Shown piece by piece: positions 8,820-19,390 of a stretch of DNA of 64,000 bases; within the stretch, counting starts at the first letter, position 1; each line of letters begins with the position of its first letter. Both the position numbers and the translations under genes were made by a program. A model generated the notes under the pieces. The model ran no database searches, had not been told where the DNA came from, and was given only the letters and a program-made list of their open reading frames with translations. The DNA comes from Campylobacter concisus (GTDB lineage Bacteria > Campylobacterota > Campylobacteria > Campylobacterales > Campylobacteraceae), in contig NZ_PPAW01000018.1 of the NCBI RefSeq assembly GCF_002913225.1, forward strand, positions 1-64,000, in the 5' to 3' direction.

Positions 8820-9907
8820 TCACCATGTACCAGCTTATGCATTAGCTCTTTTACGCTTATTAGCTCTTTTAGTTTATAGCCGTTTGCTCCCGTGAAAAAT
8901 AGCCCGCTCTCTTTTTTGCCGCTATATGCGTCAAATAGCCTATCCGCGATGCAGTATCCAACCTGCTTTGCCTCTTTGCCTCTTTGGCAAGGGCTCACGC
9001 AGTTGCTTATGCACTGGATCTTTGGGCCCATTCTTTTATCGACTAAATTTATCAAATTTGTTCTTATTCCGCGAGCTGGATAGCCAACTGGGCTTTTTAT
9101 AAGCTCAATGTCTTTCTCTTCAGCCGCTAGCAAAACCTCTTTAAAGCCAATATCTGCGTCGCACTCATGAGTACCGATGAAGCGTGTGCCCATCTGAACA
9201 CCGTCTGCGCCTAGCGATATCGCCTTTTCGATATCGTTTTTATCCCAAATTCCACCAGCTGCGATGAGCGGAAAGTCGCCCCACTCTTTGATCTCAGCTT
9301 TTACTTGTGGAATGAGGTTAAATAGCGAAAACTCAGGATCAAGGCACTGCTCGTATGTAAAGCCTTGATGTCCGCCGCTTAGCGGTCCTTCAAGTACGAC
9401 AGCATCTGGCAAGCGCTCATATCTTTGAAGCCAGCGCTTACAGATGATCTTTAGTGCTTTTGCGCTTGAGACGATCGGCACAAGTGCTATCTCTTTAAAA
9501 TTTTGTGTAAATTCGGGTAAATTTGTAGGCAAACCTGCACCTGAGACTATGATGTTTATACCAGCCTCGCAAGCATCCTTAACCACCCTTGCGTAGTCGT
9601 TTGCAGCATACATTATATTTACGCCAAGTGGCAAGTCACCGCAAATTTTACGTGCATTTTCTATGACAGCTCGAAGGCCTCTTGTAGAGTAGAAATTTTC
9701 GCTTCCAAAAGGCTTTGCGTTTAGCTCTTTATCTATAAATTTGCGGTTTTCATAGTAGCCTGTGCCAACTGAGCTAATTATGCCAAGACCGCCTTCTAAG
9801 CTCACATTGCCAGCTAGTTTGTCCCAGCTGATGCCAAGCCCCATACCGCCTTGAAATATCGGGTATTTTATCTCGTATTTACCTATTTTTAACGGCTTTA
9901 ACTCCAT
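8816..9907 (-). CDS. Nitronate monooxygenase family FMN enzyme
   Basis: A 363-residue TIM-barrel FMN protein of the 2-nitropropane dioxygenase/nitronate monooxygenase family. Visible are PIFQGGMGLGIS near the N terminus (flavin pocket), GGHQGF, FPLIAAGGIWD and GVQMGTRFI (phosphate-binding loop region). The family oxidises propionate-3-nitronate and related compounds; the true substrate in Campylobacter is not established. A Cys-rich segment (CISNCVSPCQRG) near residue 300 is a feature of this subgroup. The start abuts the tyrS stop with no gap and the end overlaps amiA by 4 nt. Confidence 0.85.
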   Translation of the reverse strand: MELKPLKIGKYEIKYPIFQGGMGLGISWDKLAGNVSLEGGLGIISSVGTGYYENRKFIDKELNAKPFGSENFYSTRGLRAVIENARKICGDLPLGVNIMYAANDYARVVKDACEAGINIIVSGAGLPTNLPEFTQNFKEIALVPIVSSAKALKIICKRWLQRYERLPDAVVLEGPLSGGHQGFTYEQCLDPEFSLFNLIPQVKAEIKEWGDFPLIAAGGIWDKNDIEKAISLGADGVQMGTRFIGTHECDADIGFKEVLLAAEEKDIELIKSPVGYPARGIRTNLINLVDKRMGPKIQCISNCVSPCQRGKEAKQVGYCIADRLFDAYSGKKESGLFFTGANGYKLKELISVKELMHKLVHGE

Positions 9908-11116
9908 TTATTCAACCTTTATCTTTGCAAATTTGCGCTTTCCAACCTGCAAGATATACTCGCCTGCTCCTAATTTTAACTGCTCATCACTAATTTTTTC
10001 TTGATTGATGCTAACTGCGTTTGCTTTTATATCTCGCCTTGCTTGAGAATTTGACTCACTTAGCCCGCACTGAGATAAGGCTTCAACTATCCAAATTGGC
10101 GCTTTTAAGCTAAATTCTTTCATATCAGTTGGGAGCTGATTTTGAGAGTGAACGCTATTAAATTCAGCCATAGCAGCCTTTGCCGCCTCCTCGCCGTGAT
10201 ACCTCACTGTTATCTCGTATGCAAGATCCTCTTTTGCCTTTTTTGGATGATATTTGCCACTATTTACGTCATTCATCAGCTCTTCTATCTCGCCAAGATT
10301 TTTTGTGCTTAGTAGCTCGTACCAGCGCCACATAAGCTCATCACTTATGCTAAGCGTTTTTGCAAACATATCATTTGCATTTTCAGTAACGCCTATGTAG
10401 TTGCCAAGGCTCTTGCTCATCTTATTTACGCCATCAAGTCCCTCAAGAAGTGGCATCATGATGACAGCTTGCTCTTTGCCGATATTATATGTTCGCTGCA
10501 AGGTTCTGCCCATTAGAAGGTTAAATTTCTGATCCGTACCGCCCATTTCGATGTCACACTTCATAGCAACACTATCATATCCTTGAAGAAGCGGATACAT
10601 AAACTCAGAGATTGATATAGGATTGCCCGCTTTTATCCTCTTTTCAAAGTCATCACGCTCTAGCATCCTAGCTACTGAAAATGTGCTAGTTAGCTCGATC
10701 ATCCCAGCAGCGCCAAGCTCATTTGACCATTTTGAGTTAAACATTATCACAGTTTTTTTAGGATCTAAAATTTTAAAAACTTGCTCTTCATAAGTTTTTG
10801 CATTTTTTAAAACAGTCTCTTGATCTAGTTTTTTTCTAGTGGCTGACTTACCTGTTGGATCGCCTATTTGAGCGGTAAAATCGCCTATCAAAAACTGCAC
10901 TATCGCGCCATGTTTTTGAAGTAGAGCCATCTTGTTTAAAACGACTGTGTGACCTAGGTGAAGGTCTGGAGCTGTTGGGTCAAAGCCTGCTTTTACGTAG
11001 AAATTTTCGCCTTTTTCATAATAATTTTTAACCAAATTTTCAACTCTCTCAGCATCGATCATCTCGGCAACGCCGCGGTTTATCTCTTGTAAAATATCAT
11101 CTATATCTTGAACCAT
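9908..11116 (-). CDS. tyrS: Tyrosyl-tRNA synthetase
   Basis: A 402-residue class I aminoacyl-tRNA synthetase. The HIGH-type motif appears as [12 protein letters not shown], the KMSKS loop as NKMSKSLGN, and GGTDQKFNL forms the tyrosine pocket. The C-terminal S4-like RNA-binding domain includes [17 protein letters not shown]. It resembles the long TyrZ-like subgroup usual in epsilonproteobacteria. The ATG has a GGAGAG site 4 nt upstream. It sits 9 nt downstream of spoT in the same operon. It charges tRNA-Tyr in the cytoplasm. Confidence 0.95.
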   Translation of the reverse strand: MVQDIDDILQEINRGVAEMIDAERVENLVKNYYEKGENFYVKAGFDPTAPDLHLGHTVVLNKMALLQKHGAIVQFLIGDFTAQIGDPTGKSATRKKLDQETVLKNAKTYEEQVFKILDPKKTVIMFNSKWSNELGAAGMIELTSTFSVARMLERDDFEKRIKAGNPISISEFMYPLLQGYDSVAMKCDIEMGGTDQKFNLLMGRTLQRTYNIGKEQAVIMMPLLEGLDGVNKMSKSLGNYIGVTENANDMFAKTLSISDELMWRWYELLSTKNLGEIEELMNDVNSGKYHPKKAKEDLAYEITVRYHGEEAAKAAMAEFNSVHSQNQLPTDMKEFSLKAPIWIVEALSQCGLSESNSQARRDIKANAVSINQEKISDEQLKLGAGEYILQVGKRKFAKIKVE

Positions 11117-11125
11117 TTTTCTCTC

Positions 11126-13315
11126 CTAATTATGATATGGGTCGCTTTGCGAAACAAAATCAATAATCTTATATCTATCTTTGATCTTCTCTTTGATCTC
11201 GTTTGCATCGATGTTTTCTGCTATTTCGACGCTTATTTCAAACGTATCTCCGCTAAGATCATTTGCTTCGTTTAGCGAGATTGTAGCTAAATTTATATCA
11301 AGTCTAGCAAGATATGTTAAAAATTCAGCCAACGCACCTTTTCTGTTTTCTAAATTTAATAAAATTTTATACCTATGTGGGGCATTTCTCGTCCATTTGA
11401 CAAAGATGATCTCATCGCCTTTATCCATGAGCTTACCAGCGCGCTCGCAAAGCTTGTGATGCACTGTCACGGTGTGACCATTTTTAAAGCCAACTATGCT
11501 ATCGCCCCTTTTTGGATTGCAGCAATAATCAAACTCGACATTTGAAATTTTGTGGTTTGAGTAGATCACTATGTTTTCAAATTTTTGCTTTTTGATCTGA
11601 TATTTGTCGCCCAAAGAGATCATAAATGGACGCTCTTTTCTGATGTATTTTTTAAGCATATTTGCCACTTCTTGCAGATACTCGCTATCAGTTGCCGCTC
11701 GAAAGACCTTTTTGCCTAAATTTTCGCTCTCTATCCACTCTAAAATTCTATCTTTTGAGACGTTAAATACTGATTTTAAGATGTCTATCGCCATTTTGTA
11801 GTTTATATCTCTTATCTTTTGCTTACAAAATGACCTTATTGTCGCCTTTGCCTTGCCTGTTCGCACGCTATTTATCCACGAGCAGCGAAATTTAGCCTCT
11901 TCGCCAGTTACTATCCTAACGATGTCGCCATTTTTTAGCTCCGTTAGAAGCGGCATCCTAACGCGGTTTATATAAGCCTCTTTTGCGTAAAGTCCGATCT
12001 CTGAGTGAATCTCATAAGCATAATCAAGCGCCGTAGCACCACGTGGCAACGTAAAGACCTCGCCCTTTGGAGAATAAACTGCGATATCTTCGATATAAAG
12101 GCTATCTTTTGCGTATTCATAAAGCTCTTCGACGTTGCCCTCGTTCTCGTTATTTTGCATGCTGATGTCATTTAGCCAGTCAAGCTTTGGATTTAAGAGG
12201 CTGCCCTCGCCGTTTTTATATTTCCAGTGCGCAGCAACACCGTATTCAGCGGTTTTATGCATGTCATAAGTGCGAACTTGCGCCTCAAAAATGCTTTTGT
12301 TATCAAAAATGGTTGTGTGTATCGTTTGATAGCCATTTTGCTTTGGAAGCGCGATATAGTCTTTAAATCTAGAAATTAAAGGGTTAAAGTTTATATGTAA
12401 ATTTCCAAGTGCCAGGTAGCAATCAAGCGGCTTTTGCACGATGATCCTAATGGCAAGCAAGTCAAGCACCTCTTCGATAGAAATGCCCTTTCTTTGCATC
12501 TTTAGATAGATCGAGTAGTAGTGTTTTATGCGTTTTTGTATCTCAAAAGTACCCTCGATAAAGCCATTTTCAAGTAAAATTTGACTTACCTTTTCGTGAA
12601 AAGCATTTAGCTTTAGGCTAAGTTGCTGCTTGTTTTTGTTTAGGTAGCTATCGATCTTTGCGTACTCTTCTGGCATCGCATACTTAAAGCTTAGATCTTC
12701 AAGCATGTTTTTGATCGATGAAATTCCCAACCTATGAGCGATCGGAGCATAAACCATAAGCGTCTCTTCAGCTATACGTTTTTGCTTTTCAGGTCTTAGC
12801 GCTTCAAGCGTTAGCATGTTGTGAAGTCTGTCGCAAAGCTTTACGACAAGGACTCTGACGTCTTCTATGGAGATTAATAGCATCTTTCTAAAAGTTAGCG
12901 CCGAGCTTGCCAGTTTTTCGTTGCTATCTGAGCTTGCAAGCTTATTTTCTCTAATGGCAACTATCTTTGTAAGCCCTTCAACTAGCTTTGCCACCTCATC
13001 GCCAAATTCAGCCTGAAGCTCACCTAACGTTACGTCGGTATCTTCGACCACGTCATGAAGAAGTGCAGCTATGACCATGCTCTCATCGCCGCCCATATTT
13101 GCTACGATAGAGGCTACTAAGATGGGATGGATGGCGTATGGTTCGCCACTTTTGCGGTATTGTCCCGCGTGAGATGTGACGCAGCTGTCGATAGCTTTGT
13201 CTAAAATTTCACTTCTTTCACAAAGAGAAAAGAGCAGTTTTATCGCTTCTGAAACGTTTTTACAAGCTAAAATTTGCTCTATCAACTGCTCTAAAAAAAG
13301 ACTATTTTCCTTCAA
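11126..13315 (-). CDS. spoT: Bifunctional (p)ppGpp synthetase/hydrolase
   Basis: A 729-residue RelA/SpoT-type enzyme, the single long RSH protein expected in Campylobacter. Domains in order: HD hydrolase with [11 protein letters not shown] (about residue 85), synthetase with [14 protein letters not shown] (about 325), TGS domain ([20 protein letters not shown], about 415), and a C-terminal ACT domain. The HD motif is intact, so hydrolysis should work. The start is a TTG overlapping the last codons of rpoZ by 14 nt, with an AGAGG site before it. It balances ppGpp under amino-acid, CO2 or oxygen stress. The rpoZ-spoT linkage matches other proteobacteria. Confidence 0.95.
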   Translation of the reverse strand: MKENSLFLEQLIEQILACKNVSEAIKLLFSLCERSEILDKAIDSCVTSHAGQYRKSGEPYAIHPILVASIVANMGGDESMVIAALLHDVVEDTDVTLGELQAEFGDEVAKLVEGLTKIVAIRENKLASSDSNEKLASSALTFRKMLLISIEDVRVLVVKLCDRLHNMLTLEALRPEKQKRIAEETLMVYAPIAHRLGISSIKNMLEDLSFKYAMPEEYAKIDSYLNKNKQQLSLKLNAFHEKVSQILLENGFIEGTFEIQKRIKHYYSIYLKMQRKGISIEEVLDLLAIRIIVQKPLDCYLALGNLHINFNPLISRFKDYIALPKQNGYQTIHTTIFDNKSIFEAQVRTYDMHKTAEYGVAAHWKYKNGEGSLLNPKLDWLNDISMQNNENEGNVEELYEYAKDSLYIEDIAVYSPKGEVFTLPRGATALDYAYEIHSEIGLYAKEAYINRVRMPLLTELKNGDIVRIVTGEEAKFRCSWINSVRTGKAKATIRSFCKQKIRDINYKMAIDILKSVFNVSKDRILEWIESENLGKKVFRAATDSEYLQEVANMLKKYIRKERPFMISLGDKYQIKKQKFENIVIYSNHKISNVEFDYCCNPKRGDSIVGFKNGHTVTVHHKLCERAGKLMDKGDEIIFVKWTRNAPHRYKILLNLENRKGALAEFLTYLARLDINLATISLNEANDLSGDTFEISVEIAENIDANEIKEKIKDRYKIIDFVSQSDPYHN

Positions 13316-13517
13316 CTATTGCCTCTAAGCCTATTTTGCCCTCAGCCACTTCAAGTAGTGCGATGTCGGCAAATTTCATCTTTGAAGTATCAGCATCAAC
13401 TAAAGCTATGGCGCCATTTGCTAGCGCTTCTGCACGCTTTGCAACGATAAGTGAAAGCTTATATCTGTCATCTCCTACTTGTTTTAGCGCTCTTGCTGTG
13501 ATTTGTTCTGTTCTCAT
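13302..13517 (-). CDS. rpoZ: RNA polymerase omega subunit
   Basis: A 71-residue protein with the omega pattern: an N-terminal [21 protein letters not shown] region and a hydrophobic [13 protein letters not shown] helix that packs on the beta' subunit. The length matches epsilonproteobacterial RpoZ. It helps fold and hold beta' and mediates part of the ppGpp response in other bacteria, which fits its overlap with spoT. It lies 18 nt downstream of pyrH. Confidence 0.93.
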   Translation of the reverse strand: MRTEQITARALKQVGDDRYKLSLIVAKRAEALANGAIALVDADTSKMKFADIALLEVAEGKIGLEAIVEGK

Positions 13518-13535
13518 TTTTATCCTTTTTGAAAT

Positions 13536-14270
<735 letters not shown>

Positions 14271-14325
14271 TCACGCATTTTAGCCAAAAAGGCTTTAAAT
14301 TTAGCTAATAACGCTTACAAAGTGA

Positions 14326-15543
14326 CTATTTTGAGATCATTTCAAGCGGGTCGATATGGTAGTTTCTTTGCGTCACTTCAAAGGTGAGATCATTCCTTAC
14401 CCTACCTATAACATAGCCTTTTTGCACGAGCGAGCCAACCTTTACAGTTGGCGCGATCTGGCTTAGGTGAGCATAGATCGTGTGGATGCCGTTTTCATTT
14501 TCTATAATGACGACATTTTCAAGCATCGGAGTCGCTTTTGCAAAGACCACCTTGCCATTTAGCACGCTTTTTACCTTCGCATCTGGGGTACTTGAGCGAA
14601 GCACGACTGACTCGTTAAAAATTTTGATGTTATATATCGGATCTACGTAATTGCCAAATTTTTGCTTCACAGAGTAGCTATCAAGCGGAGCGATAGTCCT
14701 TGCGCCTGAGTATCTTTTAACTGAGCTTGTCTGATAGCCCCCACCCATTGGCTGGCTCTTTTCGCCCTTTTTGCCACCTTTGCTAGCTGCTCTTTCTTGC
14801 TTTTCTCTGGCAGCTCTGGCTGCTTCATCCTCTTGCTTTTGCATGATAGCAAGCTGCTCAAGCGTCTTTCTTAGCTCGTCTTGTTGGGCTTGAAGCTTGG
14901 CTAGCTTTTTGCTGTAAATTTCTTTATCACGTTTTAGTCCGTTTATTGTATTTTTCTGCGTGCTCTCTAGGCTTTGTAGATCATTTTGCTTGCGCCTATA
15001 GTTTTTTATGCTTGAGTTTATCTCATTTATCTTGCTTGATTTGTTTTTTATCTTTTCTATCGTATCTTCGTAGTTTTCGCTAAGCCTTTTAAAGTCCTCT
15101 TTTGCTATGGCATTTAGCTTGGTTAAAATTTGCGATGAGATGATGCTCTCTTCGCTTTGTTTGCCCTCGCTTGCAGACATCATGAGATCAAATGAGAGAT
15201 CTTCTGCGATGATCCTTATCATATTTTGCTCTAGCTCTTTTTGCGTGCGCTCTAGCTCTTTGTTTTGCTTTGTTAGATCATCAAGCTCAAGAAGCGCTTT
15301 TGAAGCATTTGTCTCAAGAACTGAAATTTGACCCTTTAAATTTGTGATATCGCCACTTATGCCACGAAGTTTTTTCTCACCAGTTACGATATCACCAGCC
15401 AAGTCATCAAGCTTTTTACTAAGCTGCTCACTCATCACCTGGCTCGATCTTAGCGAGTTTTTGGAGTCTTTTATCTTCTCTTTAGTGTTTGATGCAAAAG
15501 CTAGGCCAAATGCTAGCAAAAGTATAAAAATTCCTTTTTTCAT
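14326..15543 (-). CDS. EnvC-like periplasmic amidase activator with degenerate LytM (M23) domain
   Basis: A 405-residue exported protein: signal peptide (residues 1-17), a long coiled coil (about 20-260) with an Arg/Lys/Glu-rich end, and a C-terminal LytM domain (about 290-400). The zinc ligands of active M23 peptidases are missing. The HxxxD position reads FNESVVL, and the usual HLHFEV reads DLTFEV. YAHL and the KVGSLVQKGYVIG core remain. This is the pattern of EnvC, which does not cut peptidoglycan but activates amidases and is controlled by FtsEX. It overlaps ftsX by 4 nt and amiA lies downstream in the same gene run, supporting that role. Confidence 0.85.
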   Translation of the reverse strand: MKKGIFILLLAFGLAFASNTKEKIKDSKNSLRSSQVMSEQLSKKLDDLAGDIVTGEKKLRGISGDITNLKGQISVLETNASKALLELDDLTKQNKELERTQKELEQNMIRIIAEDLSFDLMMSASEGKQSEESIISSQILTKLNAIAKEDFKRLSENYEDTIEKIKNKSSKINEINSSIKNYRRKQNDLQSLESTQKNTINGLKRDKEIYSKKLAKLQAQQDELRKTLEQLAIMQKQEDEAARAAREKQERAASKGGKKGEKSQPMGGGYQTSSVKRYSGARTIAPLDSYSVKQKFGNYVDPIYNIKIFNESVVLRSSTPDAKVKSVLNGKVVFAKATPMLENVVIIENENGIHTIYAHLSQIAPTVKVGSLVQKGYVIGRVRNDLTFEVTQRNYHIDPLEMISK

Positions 15544-16355
15544 ATCGTGCTTTTTCTAGCCTTACTCATCACTAAACTAACAGCAAAAATGCTTAAAACC
15601 ACAGCCACTCCAAAAAGGATAAATATATCTCTTGAAAGATCAAGGCTAGGCAAGACTACATCGATGCTTGCGGCATTTTCTCTAAAAATTTCAAAATTTG
15701 GTAAGAAAAAGAAAAAAGCACCAACAACAATGGTCGCAACTATGCTATCAACCATGGCTGATTTATAAAGCATGGCTGATTTTAACCAAAATGGCGCGCC
15801 AAAAAGTGTCATTATTTCAATGCGTTCTCTATGCTCAAATAGCCAAATTTTAGTCTGTTTAAGCATAAGCATAAGCCCAACAACACAAAGTATCGCCATA
15901 AATGCATAAGATATGCTTTTAGCTAAATTTAACATCTTAAAGACCTTATCATGGGTCTTTGAAAATGTCTCAACCTTGCTTATACCATCAAATTTCAAAA
16001 GCTTTTGCTTTATCTCCTCCATATACTCTGGCGATGGAAATTCACTTAGTCTTAGCGAGTAAAATTTAGGCAAGGCATTTTGCAGGATGGATAAATTTTT
16101 AGCCGAGATATCGTTTGATAGGCGGTCTATGATCTTTTGTGGGCTTAGTGGCTCGACGCTAGCTAGCGTGCTAATCACTGGCTTTAGCACTGGCTCGCTT
16201 AGCTCCTTGTTTGAGACCACCACGATGTTGTAGTCATTTCCCATAAGGCGCTCGTACTCTCTTACGATCTTGTCCGCTGTAAGGCTAAACTGCACTGAAA
16301 ATAAAAGCGCGATTAACGGCAATATAAATCCAAGGTGGTTTTTAAGCGATCTCAT
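15540..16355 (-). CDS. ftsX: Cell division ABC transporter-like permease FtsX
   Basis: A 271-residue membrane protein with an N-terminal transmembrane segment, a periplasmic loop (about 30-150), and three C-terminal membrane segments separated by HRERIEIMTLFGAPFW, the FtsX/MacB-type coupling helix. I place the start at 16355, where GGAGG stands 5 nt before the ATG; an in-frame ATG at 16367 lies inside the same Shine-Dalgarno region. It overlaps ftsE and the envC-like gene. With FtsE it should pass ATP-driven changes through the membrane to the EnvC-like protein at the septum. Confidence 0.92.
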   Translation of the reverse strand: MRSLKNHLGFILPLIALLFSVQFSLTADKIVREYERLMGNDYNIVVVSNKELSEPVLKPVISTLASVEPLSPQKIIDRLSNDISAKNLSILQNALPKFYSLRLSEFPSPEYMEEIKQKLLKFDGISKVETFSKTHDKVFKMLNLAKSISYAFMAILCVVGLMLMLKQTKIWLFEHRERIEIMTLFGAPFWLKSAMLYKSAMVDSIVATIVVGAFFFFLPNFEIFRENAASIDVVLPSLDLSRDIFILFGVAVVLSIFAVSLVMSKARKSTI

Positions 16356-17013
16356 GCACGCCTCCATTTTCTATGACGAAGTGGCGGTATGGGATGCGAA
16401 GTGTTGATGGGATGTGATGCGTCACCACGACTACGCTTGTTCCTAGAAATTCTCTAGCTGATTTTAAAAGCGACCAGATGACGTCGCTTGAGTATTCGTC
16501 TAAATTTCCCGTTGGCTCGTCACATAAGAGCAAATTTGGATTGTGCGCTAGAGCTCTTGCCATGGCGACCCTTTGCTGCTCGCCGCCGCTTAGCTCACGA
16601 GGATATTTATCAGCTTTGTGAAGCATATTTACGTGCTTTAAAAGTTTAGCCACCTGCTTTTTGCTCACATTTTGATTGACGCCTTTGATGATGAGTGGCA
16701 GCATGACGTTTTTTTCGACATTCCACTCATTTATCAAGCGGTAGTTTTGAAATATAATGCCAACTCGCTGTCTAAGCTCGCAAAGTCTTTTGTCATCTAT
16801 ATCGTCCATTTGCGTCATGCAGACATTTAGCTCGCCAGCTAGGGGCGAAATTTCTCCGTAAAATGACTTTAAAAGCGTGCTTTTTCCGCTTCCGCTCTTG
16901 CCTGTGATAAAGACAAAGTCATTTGCGTAGATGTCTAAATTTACACTATTGATCACAACCTCGTTGCGCTCATAAGCTAGGCTTAAATTTCTTGCACTAA
17001 TTATCTCTTGCAT
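16342..17013 (-). CDS. ftsE: Cell division ATP-binding protein FtsE
   Basis: A 223-residue ABC ATPase. Walker A is ITGKSGSGKSTLLK, the Q-loop region is GIIFQNYRLI, the signature is LSGGEQQRVAMARAL, and Walker B is LLLCDEPTGNLD. The stretch VTHHIPSTLRIPYRHF near the end carries the switch His. FtsE differs from LolD mainly by its partner, and here ftsX follows with a 14-nt overlap. It overlaps trmB by 17 nt upstream. It acts at the inner face of the division site. Confidence 0.94.
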   Translation of the reverse strand: MQEIISARNLSLAYERNEVVINSVNLDIYANDFVFITGKSGSGKSTLLKSFYGEISPLAGELNVCMTQMDDIDDKRLCELRQRVGIIFQNYRLINEWNVEKNVMLPLIIKGVNQNVSKKQVAKLLKHVNMLHKADKYPRELSGGEQQRVAMARALAHNPNLLLCDEPTGNLDEYSSDVIWSLLKSAREFLGTSVVVVTHHIPSTLRIPYRHFVIENGGVHEIA

Positions 17014-18184
17014 CAGCCAAATACTCCTTCAAAAGCTCGTGTGCTGCTAAATTTTCACGTATTAAGATCGGTTTTTTTATAAAATATTCGCTTTTCTCAT
17101 CGCTTATTTTGATGAAACACTGCTCTGGTTTGTTAAACGCTCCAAAGGCGACTTTTAGCAAAATTTCACTCTCGTTTATGGTGTAAATTTCCTCAAAATG
17201 TAAAAAATGATCCCCTTTTTTGATGATGAAATTTTTGAAATTATTAATGATATTTTTTACGCTTGTCTTTTCTTTAAAGCTAAAATCCCCAGCCAAAACA
17301 CTCTCGCCACTTTCAACCTCACAAGTATAAATAACGTCGTAGATATCCTTATCTTGGCGTCTCCAGCGGTCTTCATACTTGCTAGTTACTTCTAAATTTC
17401 TATTTTTAAAAGCTTCTATTTTTGAGTTTGTGGGCTCTAAAAATTTACTCAAACTAAAGTCGCAATACTCCTTACTATCACTCCTTAGCTCAAATTTACC
17501 ACCCACTTTTAGTATCCTCTCGCACTCAAGCGCAAACGCCGTTGAGACCACGCGTCTATGCTCAGCATTATCCCACGGCACTGGAAAGTGCAAAAAGACT
17601 CTATCAACTAAATTTGATCCGACAAGCGAGAGTAAGAGTCTTGCGTCGGTATTTATCAGCCTCACGTTTTCTAGGGCACTTGCCCTAGCTAGCTTTGCTA
17701 CTTGCTCGATGCTTGGTTTATAGACCTCTATGCCGATAACTAGGGCATTTGGATTGTTTTTAGCCTGATAGAGCAAGTGTCTGCCAGAGCCAAAGCCTAT
17801 CTCTATGAAAATCTCTTTAAATTTATCCTTTAGCTCGCAAAATGCTGGCGCAAACTCCTCAAGGCTTAAAATTTCACTCACTTTTTTGGTTAAATTTGTC
17901 TTCTTGACGGCAAATGCTTGGCTGATGATGCCATTGCAACTTAGCTCTTTAAAAAGCTCAAGCGCTTCTTGTAAAAGTCCAACTTTAGCAGGCTTTGTAA
18001 GCTTTTCTCCCTTTATGACGACGCCATTTTTACCAGGCTTTACGACTAGAAAAAAGCCTTCATCTTCATTTTTTGTGTAGATGAGCCTCTCGTTTCGGCC
18101 ATTTGCCTGCCAAAGAAATTTGATCTTGTCGTTACCAAATGGAAACGATAGCTCTTTTAAGGACGAAGCGATGAAATTTGGCAT
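16997..18184 (-). CDS. trmB: tRNA (guanine-N7-)-methyltransferase
   Basis: A 395-residue TrmB with the long form seen in epsilonproteobacteria, where the enzyme core is embedded between extra N- and C-terminal segments. The SAM site is IFIEIGFGSGRHLLYQA, followed by VIGIEVYKPS and the catalytic-region motif VFLHFPVPWDNAEHRR. It makes m7G46 in tRNAs. The ATG overlaps the flpA stop by 1 nt (TAATG), so the two are translationally coupled. Confidence 0.92.
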   Translation of the reverse strand: MPNFIASSLKELSFPFGNDKIKFLWQANGRNERLIYTKNEDEGFFLVVKPGKNGVVIKGEKLTKPAKVGLLQEALELFKELSCNGIISQAFAVKKTNLTKKVSEILSLEEFAPAFCELKDKFKEIFIEIGFGSGRHLLYQAKNNPNALVIGIEVYKPSIEQVAKLARASALENVRLINTDARLLLSLVGSNLVDRVFLHFPVPWDNAEHRRVVSTAFALECERILKVGGKFELRSDSKEYCDFSLSKFLEPTNSKIEAFKNRNLEVTSKYEDRWRRQDKDIYDVIYTCEVESGESVLAGDFSFKEKTSVKNIINNFKNFIIKKGDHFLHFEEIYTINESEILLKVAFGAFNKPEQCFIKISDEKSEYFIKKPILIRENLAAHELLKEYLADARDN

Positions 18185-19390
18185 TATTTTATGCTAACTT
18201 CTGCTTTTGATGACTTATCAGAGGCGATGCCGTACTCATCGACTGCTACGACGCTGTAAGAGTAGCTAGCTCCTTTTTGAACGCTGTCATCTCTAAGCCC
18301 AGTATCACTTATACCGCTAAAGACTTTCTCGCTAGCACCGCTTCTATAAACTGTATATGAGCTAGCTCTATCAACTGCACTCCAGCTTACATTTACGCCG
18401 CTGCCATCGTAGCTAGCGCTTATGCTTGGAGTTTTTGGTGCGCCAAGTGTGCTACCAACGATCGGCTCTTCTTGCTTCAAACTCTCAAGACCGTCTTTAT
18501 CGACTGCTGTAACTCTATAATACCTTGTCGCTGCGTTTGTGTTTATGAGGTCTTCGTAGGTGTTGCTAGTCGTTTTTGCTAGATATGTGTAAGGCAAAAT
18601 TTTACTAGTCGTTCTATAAACCTTAAAGTATGAAAAATCCTCAGCTGGCGCATAATCCCACGTTAAGATGATCTTTTTTGGCGCATTTTTGGTCGCCTGG
18701 ACGTTTGTTACTGATTTAGGGTAACTCCTTTGTTGTGGCGCTTATATTTTGGCTTGGTTTTGAGATGACACCTGAAGAAGTTTTAACTAAGATCCTATAC
18801 TCATAAGACCTGCCAGGTTTTACCTCAGTATCGATATACTCGGCGTTTAGTCTGCCATTTACCTCTGCTACTTGGCTAAATTTATTAGCTCCTGCATCGC
18901 TTCTTTGGATGATGTAGCTAGCCACAGTGCTATCAGGATGTGGTCTCCAGATCACTTTTACGCGGCCTGGAAGCCCTGTGATAGCTTGTGCAAATGGCAC
19001 AGAGTCAAGTAGTGGCTTAGTAGTCGCAGTTGCGATCGCACCTGGCTGAGAGATGGCGTTGCTTGAGTAGGTTCTCATCTGGTATGAGTAAGTTGTCTCT
19101 GGAGCTAGGTCACGATCCACATAGTGCGTAGCAAAGCGGTCTTTGATGTTTGCAACTAGCTGCATTTTTGAGTTTGCATCGTTTGGATTTGAGCGGTAAA
19201 GGTAGTAGCCAACGACGCTCTCGTCGCTCACTGGGTTCCACTCAAAGCCAACTTCTGTCATGTCTGAAATGGTTTTTAAGCTTGTAATAGTTGGTAGTGA
19301 CGTGCTTTGCTGAGTCGGTATGCTAGAGCCGCATCCCGCTAAGAAAGCTACTAAAAATGGTGTCAATATGCGTAGGGCAAATTTTTTCAT
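18184..19390 (-). CDS. flpA: FlpA-like fibronectin type III lipoprotein, split by a +1 frameshift
   Basis: The frame from the ATG at 19390 (AAGGAG 7 nt upstream) encodes a lipoprotein signal with lipobox LAGC and two fibronectin type III-like modules, then stops at 18716. The +1 frame continues at once with KSVTNVQATKNAPKK and two more FN3-like modules to 18184. Joined, they give about 402 residues, close to C. jejuni FlpA (about 410), a surface lipoprotein adhesin that binds host fibronectin. Position between trmB and the pseudouridine synthase gene also matches flpA. The break is either a one-base mutation (CC to CCC), an assembly error, or a programmed +1 shift (see the site feature). Unshifted translation would yield a 224-residue lipoprotein with only the first half. 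Confidence 0.82.
18716..18730 (-). other. Candidate +1 programmed frameshift site in flpA
   Basis: On the minus strand the sequence reads AAGGAG-TTA-CCC-TAA: a Shine-Dalgarno-like hexamer, a 3-nt spacer, a codon whose tRNA can re-pair on CCT after a +1 slip, then a stop. This is the geometry of the bacterial prfB site (AGGGGG-TAT-CTT-TGA). After the shift the next codons are AAA TCA and the FN3 protein continues. No ATG, GTG or TTG lies at a usable distance, so the hexamer does not serve re-initiation. AAG GAG could also simply be the codons for Lys-Glu. Confidence 0.45.

Noticed and set aside
13302-13315. Possible frame error at the spoT-rpoZ overlap
   Set aside because: A 14-nt overlap with a TTG start and an AGAGG site is normal for this compact operon, and both proteins are complete.
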